Shown: positions 46,021 through 55,440 of the stretch, in pieces
How positions within the stretch are numbered: position 1 is the first letter of the stretch
Layout of the letters: every line of letters starts with the position of its first letter
NCBI RefSeq assembly: GCF_900457465.1
Contig: NZ_UAUU01000011.1
Location: 310,001-374,000 of the forward strand
Length of the DNA stretch: 64,000 bases
DNA from: Sphingobacterium multivorum
GTDB taxonomy: Bacteria > Bacteroidota > Bacteroidia > Sphingobacteriales > Sphingobacteriaceae
Direction: 5' to 3'
Program-made: the position numbers and the translations under genes
Notes under the pieces: generated by a model
Database searches by the model: none
Seen by the model: only the letters and a program-made list of their open reading frames with translations
What the model was told of the DNA's origin: nothing

Positions 46021-46545
46021 ATGATTATTGCAACTATTATGGTGTATATGTCAATGTTATTTGGCAATCCCAACTTTTATGATTTTAAGTTTACGACACT
46101 TGAAGGGCAAGAAGTGAAAATGTCCGATTTCAAGGGGAAGAAAATATTGATCGTGAATACTGCCTCAAAATGTGGTTTCACAAAACAGTACAAAGATTTG
46201 GAGGAATTGCACAAGACCTATGGCAATAAGCTCGTTATTATTGGCTTTCCGGCAAATAATTTTGGACAACAGGAACCGGGTTCAAATGCGCAGATTCAAG
46301 AGTTTTGTGAACAAAATTATGGTGTTGATTTTTTAATGGCCGAAAAGGTCGATGTAAAAGGAGATCAAATTTCACCCTTGTTTAAATATTTGACCGCTCA
46401 GGAGAACCCAGATTTTAAAGGTGATATCAAATGGAACTTTGAAAAGTTTTTGATTGATGAGAACGGCAAACTTGTCCATCGTTTCCGTTCTGCGACGAAT
46501 CCGCTGGACCCTGCTATTGTAAACTGGGTGGAAAACAAGAAATAG
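46021..46545 (+). CDS. Glutathione peroxidase-family protein
   Basis: 174 residues. The peroxidatic cysteine is in VNTASKCGFTKQY (cysteine, not selenocysteine), followed by GFPANNFGQQEPGSNAQI and KWNFEKFLIDENG, the three family motifs carrying the Cys-Gln-Trp-Asn tetrad. Bacterial members usually use thioredoxin. The N-terminal stretch MIIATIMVYMSMLFGN is hydrophobic but short; an export signal is possible. Second gene of the unit that begins at 45143. Confidence 0.92.
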   Translation: MIIATIMVYMSMLFGNPNFYDFKFTTLEGQEVKMSDFKGKKILIVNTASKCGFTKQYKDLEELHKTYGNKLVIIGFPANNFGQQEPGSNAQIQEFCEQNYGVDFLMAEKVDVKGDQISPLFKYLTAQENPDFKGDIKWNFEKFLIDENGKLVHRFRSATNPLDPAIVNWVENKK

Positions 46546-46549
46546 TAAA

Positions 46550-46600
46550 AATAACAAAGTAAAAAAGCTGCAAAATCTGCAGCTTTTTTACTTTGTTATT
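46550..46600. terminator. Long hairpin terminator between convergent genes
   Basis: A 23-bp perfect stem (46550-46572 with 46578-46600), loop AAATC; the inner part AAAAAAGCTGCA / TGCAGCTTTTTT forms a classic bidirectional terminator. Confidence 0.85.
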
Positions 46601-46689
46601 GTCCAGTTGATCCGAAGGCTCCTGGTTTTGCCATAAACCGGGACAAGGCTCTATTTGATGGGTTTGGCTTTCGTTTATTTATTAAACTT

Positions 46690-46731
46690 TTGCCTATTTG
46701 ATGTAAGCCGTTGCCTATTCAATGTAAGCAT
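46690..46731. repeat. Imperfect 21-bp tandem duplication at the end of the serine hydrolase gene
   Basis: Units 46690-46710 and 46711-46731 both read TTGCCTATT..ATGTAAGC; they differ in two internal bases and the last two. The second copy carries the last codons and stop of the gene at 46715. Confidence 0.7.
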
Positions 46732-47851
46732 CGTACAGGGCGCTAATGCAGTCTTCAAGCAAAGGGTTGAAGTCATCGCTGTCGGGAATATTGCAGCCGT
46801 TTGTAATGACAATAAAGCCATATTTCTTTGCAGGGTTGAAAAATAGTGCACTATAAAGCCCGTAAGCCGAACCCGTATGGCCTGTCAAAGTAATCCCCGG
46901 TATAATTTTAGAATTATTCATCATAGCTAATCCATAGCCCGATTCCTTATTTACAGCGGTCTGCATAATCTTCGCATACTTTTTATCGATGATGTTTTTT
47001 CCCTGACTATGGCCGTAATTCATATGCATCATCATATATTTAGCTAAATCTAAGGCAGATATTTTCATTCCACCTGTCGGAGAGAGCACAGGAGTGCTAT
47101 AGCCCAAGATGTACTGATTGAGTTCCTCCCGACGTGGATTATAGGCACTGGGTTCTTCATGCGGTGTACCTTTAGCATCAAAGGAATATAAAGGAACAAA
47201 TCTTCTTTGGTCCAAAGAGTCGATACAATAACCACCATATAGGTTGAGCGGTTTGAGGATATGGTTAACAATATAGCTGTCGACGCGTGTATTGGTCAGT
47301 TTCTCCAGAACAGCTCCTGCCATATTAAAATTGAGATTACAATATTGGTATTGTGTGCCGGGTTCATAAAGATTGTAGGAATCTTTCCAATTGGGGTTCT
47401 TGGATGGATTGATGACATCTAGGTTGAAGTAACCGTTTTTATCATTGATACTGGAGGTATGGGAAAGGATCATCCGGACGGTGATTTTTTTGCCTGGAAA
47501 ATTCGGATTTCTGATTGGGAAACCTATCAAATCCCCGAAGTCGTCGTCGAGTTTGCATCGGCCATCCGCTATTAATTGCATCAATGATGTTGCGGTGAAT
47601 GACTTTGAAATCGAAGCAATCCGAAAGAGGTCATTTTCTCCGAGAGGCGTTTTGGTTTCCAAGTTTTTGTAACCATAATTTTTGTGATACTCAATTTTAT
47701 TGTTTTTGACGACGACCACACTGAGCCCTACGGCATTATAGCGACGCATAATTTCTGTAAGATCATGATCAACCTGTGTGTGCTGGCCAAGCAAAACTGT
47801 GGGAACGAATAGATAAATAAAGACGGCGAGTAGGAGCTTATACTTTCTCAT
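46715..47851 (-). CDS. Exported serine hydrolase (class C beta-lactamase / DD-peptidase fold)
   Basis: 378 residues with a signal peptide (MRKYKLLLAVFIYLFVPTVLLGQ). Catalytic SxxK in FRIASISKSFTATSL, YxN in QYQYCNLNFN, and HTG in LTGHTGSAYGLY (the KTG equivalent). Members of this family act as beta-lactamases, D-amino-acid peptidases or esterases; sequence alone does not decide which. Monocistronic, convergent with the peroxidase gene. Confidence 0.88.
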   Translation of the reverse strand: MRKYKLLLAVFIYLFVPTVLLGQHTQVDHDLTEIMRRYNAVGLSVVVVKNNKIEYHKNYGYKNLETKTPLGENDLFRIASISKSFTATSLMQLIADGRCKLDDDFGDLIGFPIRNPNFPGKKITVRMILSHTSSINDKNGYFNLDVINPSKNPNWKDSYNLYEPGTQYQYCNLNFNMAGAVLEKLTNTRVDSYIVNHILKPLNLYGGYCIDSLDQRRFVPLYSFDAKGTPHEEPSAYNPRREELNQYILGYSTPVLSPTGGMKISALDLAKYMMMHMNYGHSQGKNIIDKKYAKIMQTAVNKESGYGLAMMNNSKIIPGITLTGHTGSAYGLYSALFFNPAKKYGFIVITNGCNIPDSDDFNPLLEDCISALYDAYIE

Positions 47852-48028
47852 TGGATTGATTAGTTGGGATGTTAGTTCTGGTATAAATGTAGGAAATACT
47901 GATGAATAATAGAAATAGTTACAATGAATCCGTGCAGCATATCATAGTTGCTATACAGCTCAATCATGCTTTATTAGCGTAATAAACTATTTTTATTTAA
48001 AACTATTCTAAACAATAAAATAATATCG

Positions 48029-48036
48029 TATGTTTG
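48029..48036 (+). promoter_or_regulatory. Probable -7 element (TATGTTTG) of the TonB receptor gene
   Basis: TAnnTTTG, 39 bases before the ATG at 48076; no clear -33 half, which would fit a promoter that needs an activator or is repressed by iron, though no operator is recognised. Confidence 0.5.
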
Positions 48037-48075
48037 CGCCGACAAATAATTTTTACGAACTCACAATTTATTAAC

Positions 48076-50592
48076 ATGAAAAGAACTTTTCTAGGACTTG
48101 TTTTAAGTCTAGGATTAGTAGGAGCAATTCATTTGGATGCATCGGCGCAAAGTAAGGGGATACATGGCCGTGTTAAAACCAAAGATGGTGCACCAATTGA
48201 ATCGGCTACAGTAACCATAGTTTCTTTAGGTAGGTCTACTTCGACTTCAGGTGATGGAAGCTTCCATTTCTCTAATCTTCCGGATGGAACCTATACTATT
48301 CGGATCAAAAGTATCGGAAATGGAGTCGAGGAGCGTACTATAGAGGTTAAAAATGGAAAGGCGATGGCCGTGAATGTTGCTTTGAATATTTCTGAATCTC
48401 AATTGGAACAAGTGGAAGTCGTGGGCTACAACTCGCACAACAGCAAAACAGTGAATGTGGGTAAAGCAGGGATTATTGACCGGGATTTGCCGCAGAGTGT
48501 ACAAATTATAAACGAACAGGTAATTGCGGATCAACAGGTTAATCGCCTGAGCGACGCGCTAAAAAATGCAAACGGTGTCGCGATGGGAGCGAACCGTGGT
48601 GGGGTCAACGAAAATTTTTACGCAAGGGGCTATAGCTTAGGCGGAAATAATATATTTAAGAATGGCGCGCGAACCAATAATGGAGGTTCGATTGAGGCGA
48701 GCACCTTAGAATCTGTCGAGATTTTAAAAGGAAGTTCTGCTTTGTTGTATGGCGGTGTATCTGGTGGGGCCGTTGTAAACCTAGTGACGAAAAAGCCTAA
48801 ATTTTATTATGGAGGCGAAGCGTCAATGCGTGTAGGAAGTTATGACTTTTATAAACCAACAGTAGATGTGTATGGTCCAATCTCCAATAAGGTTGCATTC
48901 CGGGTTATCGGAACTTATGAAAAAGCGAGTAGCTTTAGGGATCAGGTCACATCAAAACGTACATATGTAAATCCTTCTGTTTTATATAAAATATCCGATA
49001 AAACTGATCTCAACTTTACAGTCGATTACTTAAAAAGTGATTTTACGCCGGACTTTGGAATGGGGACCGTGGATGGTAAGTTGAATAATGAAGTTGGAAG
49101 AAACACTTTTATGAATGTGCCTTTTGCTTTCAACAGAACAAATACCTCAAACGGGCAGATCAATTTGAACCATAAGTTTAATGATTCATGGAATTTAAAC
49201 GCAATAGCAAGTTACCAAACCTACGATCGTGATTACTATGGATCAGATCGGATTCAAGCGAATAAAAATGGAATTGCTCCACGGAATTTAACCCGATCCA
49301 AATCAAATGAGTTTACAGCCAATCAGCAATTGAATCTAACAGGAACTGTAAAAACAGGGGCGATCAAGCATAAGATCTTGGTGGGAGCAGATGCCGATCA
49401 GTCGCATTCAAATGCGTATGCCTATAAAATTGATGCATCTAAAAATGTGGGCGGTGTATACGATTCTATTTATGTCTTTAATCCCTCGCAAACTGCGCAG
49501 CATTTGGCTTCGGGAAATGGACTTCGGACAGATATGCCACAAGCGGATTTATTGACCAAAACAACGACGGATATCTTTCGTTATGGCGTATTTTTTCAGG
49601 ACCTAATAGAAGTTACTGAACAATTTAAAGTGTTGGCTGGTATTCGCTACACGTATCAGCGTACACCTAATTCGGAAAAGTATACTTATGCGACGAATCA
49701 ATCGGAAGAGATTATTAATCTAGATGGTCAAAAAAATCCGATTGGAGCAAAAGTGGATAAAGCATGGTCGCCTAAATTTGGATTGATCTATCAGCCGATC
49801 CGCTCATCAAGTGTCTATGTCACTTATGCAAATAACTTTACATCGAATTCGGGATATGATGTGAATTACCAACCGATGGCTCCCTCTATCATCGATCAGT
49901 ATGAGGCCGGTGTGAAAAATGACTTTTTCAACGGTAGGTTATCCGCAAATGTTGCTTGGTATAGAATTAACAACAATCGCTTTGCCCAACAGTTATTGGT
50001 GCTTCCGAATGGAACAAGCAATAGCGATGCAAATATGAAAGAATTTTCTGGAAAGACGGCTTCAAGCGGATTGGAAGTTGATGTTACTGGAACCTTACTC
50101 CCAGGACTGAATGTAATTGCAGGTTATTCCTACAATTATATGCGTTATACCGAAACCAATCCGATTTCAAGTTATACAACCATCGTTGATGGTAAGGAGA
50201 AAGTGACTGAAATTTCTGGGAACGAAGAAAATGTACGTCTGGTAGGAACCACAGCACATACGGCTAATGGGACCGTGTTTTATACCATTCAAAATGGGAC
50301 AGTTAAAGGACTGAAATTAGGTTTTTCCGCATTTTATACAGGTCGACGTAATGCAGGTTGGAATAATACTAAGATCAATGTACGCGATGGCCTCAATCGT
50401 CTGATCTCTGTTAGTCCATTTACGACCATAGATTTCTCCGCTGGTTATGCTTATAAAAACTGGAGTATTTTGGGTAAATTATCCAATATTACCAACGCGT
50501 TTAATTATTATATCCATGAAAACTATAGTGTGAATCCGATTCCACCGCGTAGTTTTATGGCAACGCTAGCGTATAAATTCGAGAAGAGGTAA
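48076..50592 (+). CDS. TonB-dependent siderophore-type receptor
   Basis: 838 residues, outer membrane. Signal peptide to about residue 25 (LDASAQ), a CarboxypepD_reg-like domain (GIHGRVKTKDGAPIESATV, to about 105), a plug with DRDLPQSVQIINEQVI, RGYSLGGNNIFKNG and LESVEILKGSSALLYGG, and a barrel that ends in FMATLAYKFEKR. The plug pattern (PQSVQVI..., ALLYG) is that of FhuA/FhuE-like ferric-siderophore receptors, not of SusC. I start at ATG 48076, where the signal peptide begins. No siderophore synthesis gene is adjacent. Confidence 0.92.
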   Translation: MKRTFLGLVLSLGLVGAIHLDASAQSKGIHGRVKTKDGAPIESATVTIVSLGRSTSTSGDGSFHFSNLPDGTYTIRIKSIGNGVEERTIEVKNGKAMAVNVALNISESQLEQVEVVGYNSHNSKTVNVGKAGIIDRDLPQSVQIINEQVIADQQVNRLSDALKNANGVAMGANRGGVNENFYARGYSLGGNNIFKNGARTNNGGSIEASTLESVEILKGSSALLYGGVSGGAVVNLVTKKPKFYYGGEASMRVGSYDFYKPTVDVYGPISNKVAFRVIGTYEKASSFRDQVTSKRTYVNPSVLYKISDKTDLNFTVDYLKSDFTPDFGMGTVDGKLNNEVGRNTFMNVPFAFNRTNTSNGQINLNHKFNDSWNLNAIASYQTYDRDYYGSDRIQANKNGIAPRNLTRSKSNEFTANQQLNLTGTVKTGAIKHKILVGADADQSHSNAYAYKIDASKNVGGVYDSIYVFNPSQTAQHLASGNGLRTDMPQADLLTKTTTDIFRYGVFFQDLIEVTEQFKVLAGIRYTYQRTPNSEKYTYATNQSEEIINLDGQKNPIGAKVDKAWSPKFGLIYQPIRSSSVYVTYANNFTSNSGYDVNYQPMAPSIIDQYEAGVKNDFFNGRLSANVAWYRINNNRFAQQLLVLPNGTSNSDANMKEFSGKTASSGLEVDVTGTLLPGLNVIAGYSYNYMRYTETNPISSYTTIVDGKEKVTEISGNEENVRLVGTTAHTANGTVFYTIQNGTVKGLKLGFSAFYTGRRNAGWNNTKINVRDGLNRLISVSPFTTIDFSAGYAYKNWSILGKLSNITNAFNYYIHENYSVNPIPPRSFMATLAYKFEKR

Positions 50593-50608
50593 TATTGCTC
50601 TTCGATCC

Positions 50609-50646
50609 AAAAAAAAGGAGTCAGCAACATGCTGACTCCTTTTTTT
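50609..50646 (+). terminator. Intrinsic terminator of the TonB receptor gene
   Basis: Stem AAAAAAAAGGAGTCAGCA / TGCTGACTCCTTTTTT with a short loop, 16 bases past the stop codon; also lies before the convergent LysR gene. Confidence 0.88.
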
Positions 50647-50672
50647 ATGCTGGAATTTCAATAGATGCCCCT

Positions 50673-51554
50673 TTAGGACGCATTGAAATCAATATACTCT
50701 TTCTGGATACAGGCTATAAATTCGCCTAATGCACTGTTTTTACTTTTTATATTAGAGACCAGGATCACTTCTGTTTTGCTATCCATATCTTCAAGCTTCA
50801 TGATTTTTAGGTTTAAATGCGGGTATTGTTTGATGGTGGAATAGGGGACGACTGCCAGGCCCAACCCCTGTGCTACCAACTCAAGGATGGAAGACATCGA
50901 ATTGCTCTGGTGTACAATTTTAGGTTCGAAGCCCATGCGATTACAGGTGTTAATAACAAGCCGGTGATATTCGGAGGCGTATTTCTGATTGAAAGAAATG
51001 AAACTTTCATTAAAAAAGTTGATCGCATTAAATTCCACCTGTGAAGGACCTACAATCACCATAGGGTCTTCGAAAAGAGGAGTGGTCAGCAATTCATTTG
51101 AATAAATTGGAGCGCGCATGATGCCTAGATCCAATTTTCCATTTTCCAACGCCAGCTTTTGCTTCTGTGTCGAAGTTTCAAAAAGACTAACCCTTAAGTA
51201 TGGAAACTTTTGTTGAATTTGCTTCAATACTGTAGCAAGCATCTTTTTTGGTGTTGAACTGATATAGCCTAGTTTGAATTCTCCGGAGATATTGTTGTGA
51301 ATCTGTTTGGTGATCGTTTTGCTGTGCTCTATGTTCTGCAGAATCTCTAACACTTCCTCCAAAAAGTATTTACCTGCTTCAGTTAGCTCGACACGTTTGT
51401 TGGTCCGGAAGAAAAGAATAACACCCAATTCGTCTTCTAGATCTTTAATCTGCCGGCTTAATGGGGGCTGGGACATAAATAAGCGTTCTGCTGCTCGGCC
51501 AAAATGAAGCTCTTCGGCTACTGTTTTGAAATAAATGAGATGTCGGATTTCCAT
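50673..51554 (-). CDS. LysR-family transcriptional regulator
   Basis: 293 residues. N-terminal winged HTH: MEIRHLIYFKTVAEELHFGR, AAERLFMSQPPLSRQIKDLE (the classic LysR recognition helix), and LGVILFFRTNKRVELTEAG. The C-terminal part is the periplasmic-binding-like effector domain. ATG 51554 is preferred over ATG 51584 because it places the HTH at the usual position. It is divergent from the methyltransferase gene (166 bases), a common target arrangement for LysR proteins. Confidence 0.92.
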   Translation of the reverse strand: MEIRHLIYFKTVAEELHFGRAAERLFMSQPPLSRQIKDLEDELGVILFFRTNKRVELTEAGKYFLEEVLEILQNIEHSKTITKQIHNNISGEFKLGYISSTPKKMLATVLKQIQQKFPYLRVSLFETSTQKQKLALENGKLDLGIMRAPIYSNELLTTPLFEDPMVIVGPSQVEFNAINFFNESFISFNQKYASEYHRLVINTCNRMGFEPKIVHQSNSMSSILELVAQGLGLAVVPYSTIKQYPHLNLKIMKLEDMDSKTEVILVSNIKSKNSALGEFIACIQKEYIDFNAS

Positions 51555-51719
51555 CGATACTTTTTTGGTATGAATTGATGACAAAATAAATATTTTTAAT
51601 GAATTCCAGTTAGTCCTACCTTTAAATTATTAAAAATTAATGGATGAAATGCCCGATGGACTGTAAGATACAGCTGTAGGGGGAATCTATCTGAACTTTA
51701 GAGCATAAACAATTTAGAG

Positions 51720-52433
51720 ATGAACAAAGCTACACCACAGGAGATTGAAACACGGTTTGACAATGATGTCGAACGGTTCTCAAATTTAGAAACAGGTCAA
51801 GCAACCACATTGGATGCGGTATGGAATATGGAGCTTATTACGGATGCCATTGTCAGTCTTTATCCAAACGCTCAAAATATATTGGACATTGGATGTGGGG
51901 CTGGCAATTACGACGTAAAACTATTGCAAAAATTGGAGTCTAATCCAAATGTTAGTCTGTTGGACCTGAGCCAGCCCATGTTAAATAGGGCAAAGGAACG
52001 CGTTGGAAAATTGACCAACGGAGAAATTCATTTGATTAAAGGCGACTTTCGTACTGCTGCTTTGGAAGAAGACAAATTTGATGTCATCATCGCAACATCC
52101 GTTTTACATCATCTTCGAGATGATAAAGATTGGGAAAATGCGTTTGGCAAGCTGTTCCGCTTATTGAGAAACGGGGGAAGTGTGTGGATTTTTGATTTGA
52201 TTGAGCAAAATAATGAACAGCTTCAAAAATTAATTTATAGAGAAAAATATGGTGAATACTTAACTAGCCTGAAGGATGAACAGTACCGTGATCATGTTTT
52301 TGACTATATTGAACACGAGGATACACCAAGATCGCTGATTTATCAACTCAACTTATTGACACAAGTTGGCTTTAAAAATGTTGATGTTTTACATAAAAAC
52401 CTTTGTTTTGCTTCTTATATGGGATTCAAATAG
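51720..52433 (+). CDS. Class I SAM-dependent methyltransferase
   Basis: 237 residues. Motif I ILDIGCGAGNYDVKLL, motif II VSLLDLSQPMLNRAKER, motif post-I DVIIATSVLHHLRDD. This is the Methyltransf_25/11 type of small-molecule methyltransferase; the substrate is unknown. Its divergent neighbour, the LysR regulator, may control it. No partner gene follows. Confidence 0.87.
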   Translation: MNKATPQEIETRFDNDVERFSNLETGQATTLDAVWNMELITDAIVSLYPNAQNILDIGCGAGNYDVKLLQKLESNPNVSLLDLSQPMLNRAKERVGKLTNGEIHLIKGDFRTAALEEDKFDVIIATSVLHHLRDDKDWENAFGKLFRLLRNGGSVWIFDLIEQNNEQLQKLIYREKYGEYLTSLKDEQYRDHVFDYIEHEDTPRSLIYQLNLLTQVGFKNVDVLHKNLCFASYMGFK

Positions 52434-52461
52434 GCGCTGGAAAAAAGTGTAAAATAAATAA

Positions 52462-52482
52462 GGCGATACGGGGAGTATCGCC
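52462..52482. other. GC-rich hairpin after the methyltransferase gene
   Basis: GGCGATAC (52462-52469) pairs with GTATCGCC (52475-52482), loop GGGGA. No T run follows, so it is not a typical intrinsic terminator. The rest of the 52434-52729 gap shows nothing recognisable. Confidence 0.6.
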
Positions 52483-52729
52483 ATAAAATCACACTAACTA
52501 TTAAAAAACCTATAGGACTAGGAATTTACAAATTCAATAAACCAATGTATGTCTCATCCCACGCTCCTCTACTTTTATTCCTCGTCACATGCGAGATGTC
52601 AAATAAATAATAAAATGTAATTATTAAGGTCAATACTTTAAAAAAATCAAGTATTTCCATTGGTTTACGTAAAGATATGTCTTTATTTTTTAAATACAAA
52701 TAAAAATGATGAAAATTGAAAAATTATTA

Positions 52730-53185
52730 TTATTTGACCGTTTTTAAGAATTCTTCCCAGGCGATCTGATCTGTTTTGAAGGTCAAATCTTCCGTTAACA
52801 CCGATTCAATCGGTACCCATCGAAAAGACTGAAGCTTATTATCTTCAGGTTTCTGATCAGGATCGAAGTCAAAGGCTTTGGTAGTCGTTCTGATCTGAAT
52901 AGCTGAGGTATTCTTGACCTGATAGTAAATCGATATGATTTGGCTATCGTTAAAACTTGATTTCTCATAAAAGTCTGTGGTGTAAATATGTTTAACCACA
53001 GCAATGTCAAAAGCACATTCTTCCTGATACTCCCGGATCAAAGCATCCAATAAGCCTTCCCCGTATTCTAAGCCCCCACCAGGGAATTTGGTAAATGAAA
53101 CATTTTCCGTTCTTTCGTCGCTGATCAATACCTCTTGATTTTCATTGATCAATATTCCGTACACTCTTACGTTAAATGGAAACAT
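52730..53185 (-). CDS. NUDIX hydrolase
   Basis: 151 residues. The NUDIX box is present: GGGLEYGEGLLDALIREYQE followed by ECAF, giving G-x5-E-x7-REx2EE. The enzyme would hydrolyse a nucleoside diphosphate linked to another group; the substrate cannot be told. N-terminal VRVYGILINENQEVLISDER is the usual first strand pair. It sits 38 bases downstream of the hypothetical gene at 53224 and may share its transcript. Confidence 0.9.
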   Translation of the reverse strand: MFPFNVRVYGILINENQEVLISDERTENVSFTKFPGGGLEYGEGLLDALIREYQEECAFDIAVVKHIYTTDFYEKSSFNDSQIISIYYQVKNTSAIQIRTTTKAFDFDPDQKPEDNKLQSFRWVPIESVLTEDLTFKTDQIAWEEFLKTVK

Positions 53186-53223
53186 GGATTAATTATGTTT
53201 GTATATATTTTAGTTTCTGTCTT

Positions 53224-53970
53224 TTACAGTGGCATAAAACCATTGTCTACTGCAAATTCATCCAATCCGATATAAGAATAATGTCTCGGAAGAAACCAGC
53301 CAATTGCTTCCATGATGTTGGTGAATTCTTTTTCAGTCCTGAATTGGTTCGCAGCGATATTGAATGCCAAATCTTGTGAAGCATTTTCTTCATCTTTATA
53401 ATTACGCGCAATGAGCATCACCTTTGCATTCTTTACGCCATAATAATCTAAAAATTCACGTAATTGGTTGCGGACAGCCTGTGGAAGAATGGTCTCGGCA
53501 GGTTGCCCCACTAATATTTCTTCATCTTGACCGATAATCGTTTGTTCATTTTTCTTTGAGAAAACACTTTCATCTGTATAAAACTCTCCGTTTAAAAAGT
53601 AGTTAACTAAGTCGCCGTAGGTGAATACCCAGTCGGGGTTTTCATTTTGTGTATTGATAGCAATACCAAAACCTTTTGGCAACACGTAATCCTTCAGCCG
53701 ATTTTTAATGACAAAGGCCTGAAAGTTCTGATCTTTCGGAACACTTTCGAGTTGAAAATAGGGGAACCCATCAGGACCAACAACCACTTCTGTTTCTGCT
53801 AATTTTAAGGTGCATTCAGCAATATTAGCCAGAAAAATATCACGCCACTCTTCATCCCGCTCTTCAAAGGGAACTTCCATCAGGCTATTTATTATAATCG
53901 TTTTTTCCAGGTCTCCCAAACGATTATCATTCGCATTGTTGCTATCGTCAAATAAATGTATTGTACTCAT
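53224..53970 (-). CDS. Conserved-looking hypothetical protein
   Basis: 248 residues, intact frame, not recognised. It is acidic, cytoplasmic (no signal or membrane segment), and mixed alpha/beta: LGDLEKTIIINSLMEVP, VVGPDGFPYFQLES, RLKDYVLPKGFGIAI, DWVFTYGDLVNYFL, and a C-terminal MEAIGWFLPRHYSYIGL. Codon use looks like its neighbours. Located between NUDIX and RNA helicase genes, all on the minus strand. Confidence 0.75.
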   Translation of the reverse strand: MSTIHLFDDSNNANDNRLGDLEKTIIINSLMEVPFEERDEEWRDIFLANIAECTLKLAETEVVVGPDGFPYFQLESVPKDQNFQAFVIKNRLKDYVLPKGFGIAINTQNENPDWVFTYGDLVNYFLNGEFYTDESVFSKKNEQTIIGQDEEILVGQPAETILPQAVRNQLREFLDYYGVKNAKVMLIARNYKDEENASQDLAFNIAANQFRTEKEFTNIMEAIGWFLPRHYSYIGLDEFAVDNGFMPL

Positions 53971-54022
53971 CTCGGATTGTGATTTTTTGATTTGCTGGTA
54001 AAAGTAAAAGAATATTTATTAA

Positions 54023-55213
54023 TTAACGACGTTTTCTTGATTTCGAGCCGCCTTTTCGTTGATTGTTTTGGCTGCTAGAACGCATTTTCTCCCAACTCAA
54101 TAAATAAGGATGTTGATCGTCAATTTTAATTTGCCGTTTTAAGGATAACTGTAATTTTATCCACTTTTCATTGTCCTCCGCATCGCAAAAGGTAAATGCT
54201 TTTCCCTCTGCTTCCGAACGACCTGTTCGACCGATTCGATGCGTATAGAGCTCGGCGGAATCCGGAATTTCGTAGTTGATGATAGCTTCTAGGTCCGGAA
54301 AATCTACCCCTCGAGCCAAAAGGTCCGTCGCAATTAATACACGTACCTCTTTTTGTCTGAATTTAGCAATAATCTCTTCTCGTTTTTGCTGCGCTATATC
54401 GCCATATAATGCCGAGCAAGAAATGCCATTTCGATCTAAATCTGTTGCGATGCGTTCGACAGCATGAACTGTTCGCGTGAAAACGATTACTTGCTGTGCA
54501 ATACGGTTTTCAAGGAGATAACGCAGAAGGGTCTTTTTATCATTTTTATCAACATAGAGGACAGATTCTTCTATTTGACCCTTTTTGGCCGTTGTTTCTA
54601 GGTTGATCTCAACAGGGGTATTTAATCTTTTTCGAACAATTTTTTCGATTTCAGGGGTTTTCGTAGCTGAACTGAAAATGGTTTGTCTCTTAGCAGGCAA
54701 TGTGCTGATGATTTTATTGATTTCTTTCGTGAAACCGAGATCTAACAATTGATCGAATTCATCGATCACCAGGATATCTATCGTTTTTAGATCGATAATG
54801 CCTTGTTCAATAAAATCCAGCAAACGTCCTGGAGTCGCAAGGACCATCTGGGCTTTCGGATAAACGTCGAGTTGACTTTCATAAGTTCCGCCACCATAGA
54901 AGCTGGCGATAGTCAACTCCATTCCATCGATAAGCCCCGATATGCGCTGTTTGGTCTGTATACAAAGTTCCCGTGTAGGAAGGAGTATAAGGACCGATAA
55001 GTGATCTGGGGTAATCTTGGTTCGTAAGCGCTGAATAATAGGGACGGCGAAAGCCTCCGTTTTTCCCGTGCCGGTTGGGGCAATCGCCAAACAGTCTCTA
55101 CCTTCTAAAATGGCGGGGATAGCTATTTCTTGAATAGGTGTAAGCGAAGAAAGCTTTTGTTTTTCAAGATTAGCGATAAGGATTTTATCGAGTTTAAGTG
55201 CTGAAAAATTCAA
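54023..55213 (-). CDS. DEAD-box-family RNA helicase
   Basis: About 396 residues. Q motif (KLSSLTPIQEIAIPAIL), motif I APTGTGKTEAF, Ia PTRELC, Ib TPGRLLDFI, motif II written DEFD in place of DEAD (LVIDEFDQLLDLGF), motif III SAT, motif V ATDLLARGVDFP, and motif VI HRIGRTGRSE; the basic tail (RKGGSKSRKRR) could bind RNA. No ATG lies near the start; I use TTG 55213 (MNFSALKLDKIL), with TTG 55234 as the alternative. Confidence 0.9.
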   Translation of the reverse strand: MNFSALKLDKILIANLEKQKLSSLTPIQEIAIPAILEGRDCLAIAPTGTGKTEAFAVPIIQRLRTKITPDHLSVLILLPTRELCIQTKQRISGLIDGMELTIASFYGGGTYESQLDVYPKAQMVLATPGRLLDFIEQGIIDLKTIDILVIDEFDQLLDLGFTKEINKIISTLPAKRQTIFSSATKTPEIEKIVRKRLNTPVEINLETTAKKGQIEESVLYVDKNDKKTLLRYLLENRIAQQVIVFTRTVHAVERIATDLDRNGISCSALYGDIAQQKREEIIAKFRQKEVRVLIATDLLARGVDFPDLEAIINYEIPDSAELYTHRIGRTGRSEAEGKAFTFCDAEDNEKWIKLQLSLKRQIKIDDQHPYLLSWEKMRSSSQNNQRKGGSKSRKRR

Positions 55214-55406
55214 AATAATGAATGTAAAACCCAAAAATAAAAATTAAAAAGGACAATGGTGTTTTTGCCTGCTGATTGGAATTAAAAATCTGTAAAAATT
55301 AGGATTTTTTGTCAAAAAGTACTAATTTGAGAAATTAGAATATTCTATTTCAAATCTGAATTATTGATTATCAATTTATTTGATAAACACCAATTATATA
55401 GAATAA

Positions 55407-55423
55407 TATTTTTGTTAAATTTG
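55407..55423 (+). promoter_or_regulatory. Overlapping -7 elements (TATTTTTG and TAAATTTG) before the E1 gene
   Basis: Two TAnnTTTG matches, 55407-55414 and 55416-55423. A TTTG at 55379-55382 lies 24 bases before the first, longer than usual. The ATG is at 55441. Confidence 0.5.
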
Positions 55424-55440
55424 TTGAAACAAAAAAGAAT

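Noticed and set aside
46021..46545. Selenoprotein glutathione peroxidase
   Set aside because: The active-site codon is TGT (cysteine), and no in-frame TGA is present.
52462..52482. Intrinsic terminator of the methyltransferase gene
   Set aside because: The hairpin is good but no T run follows on either strand, so it is listed only as a hairpin.
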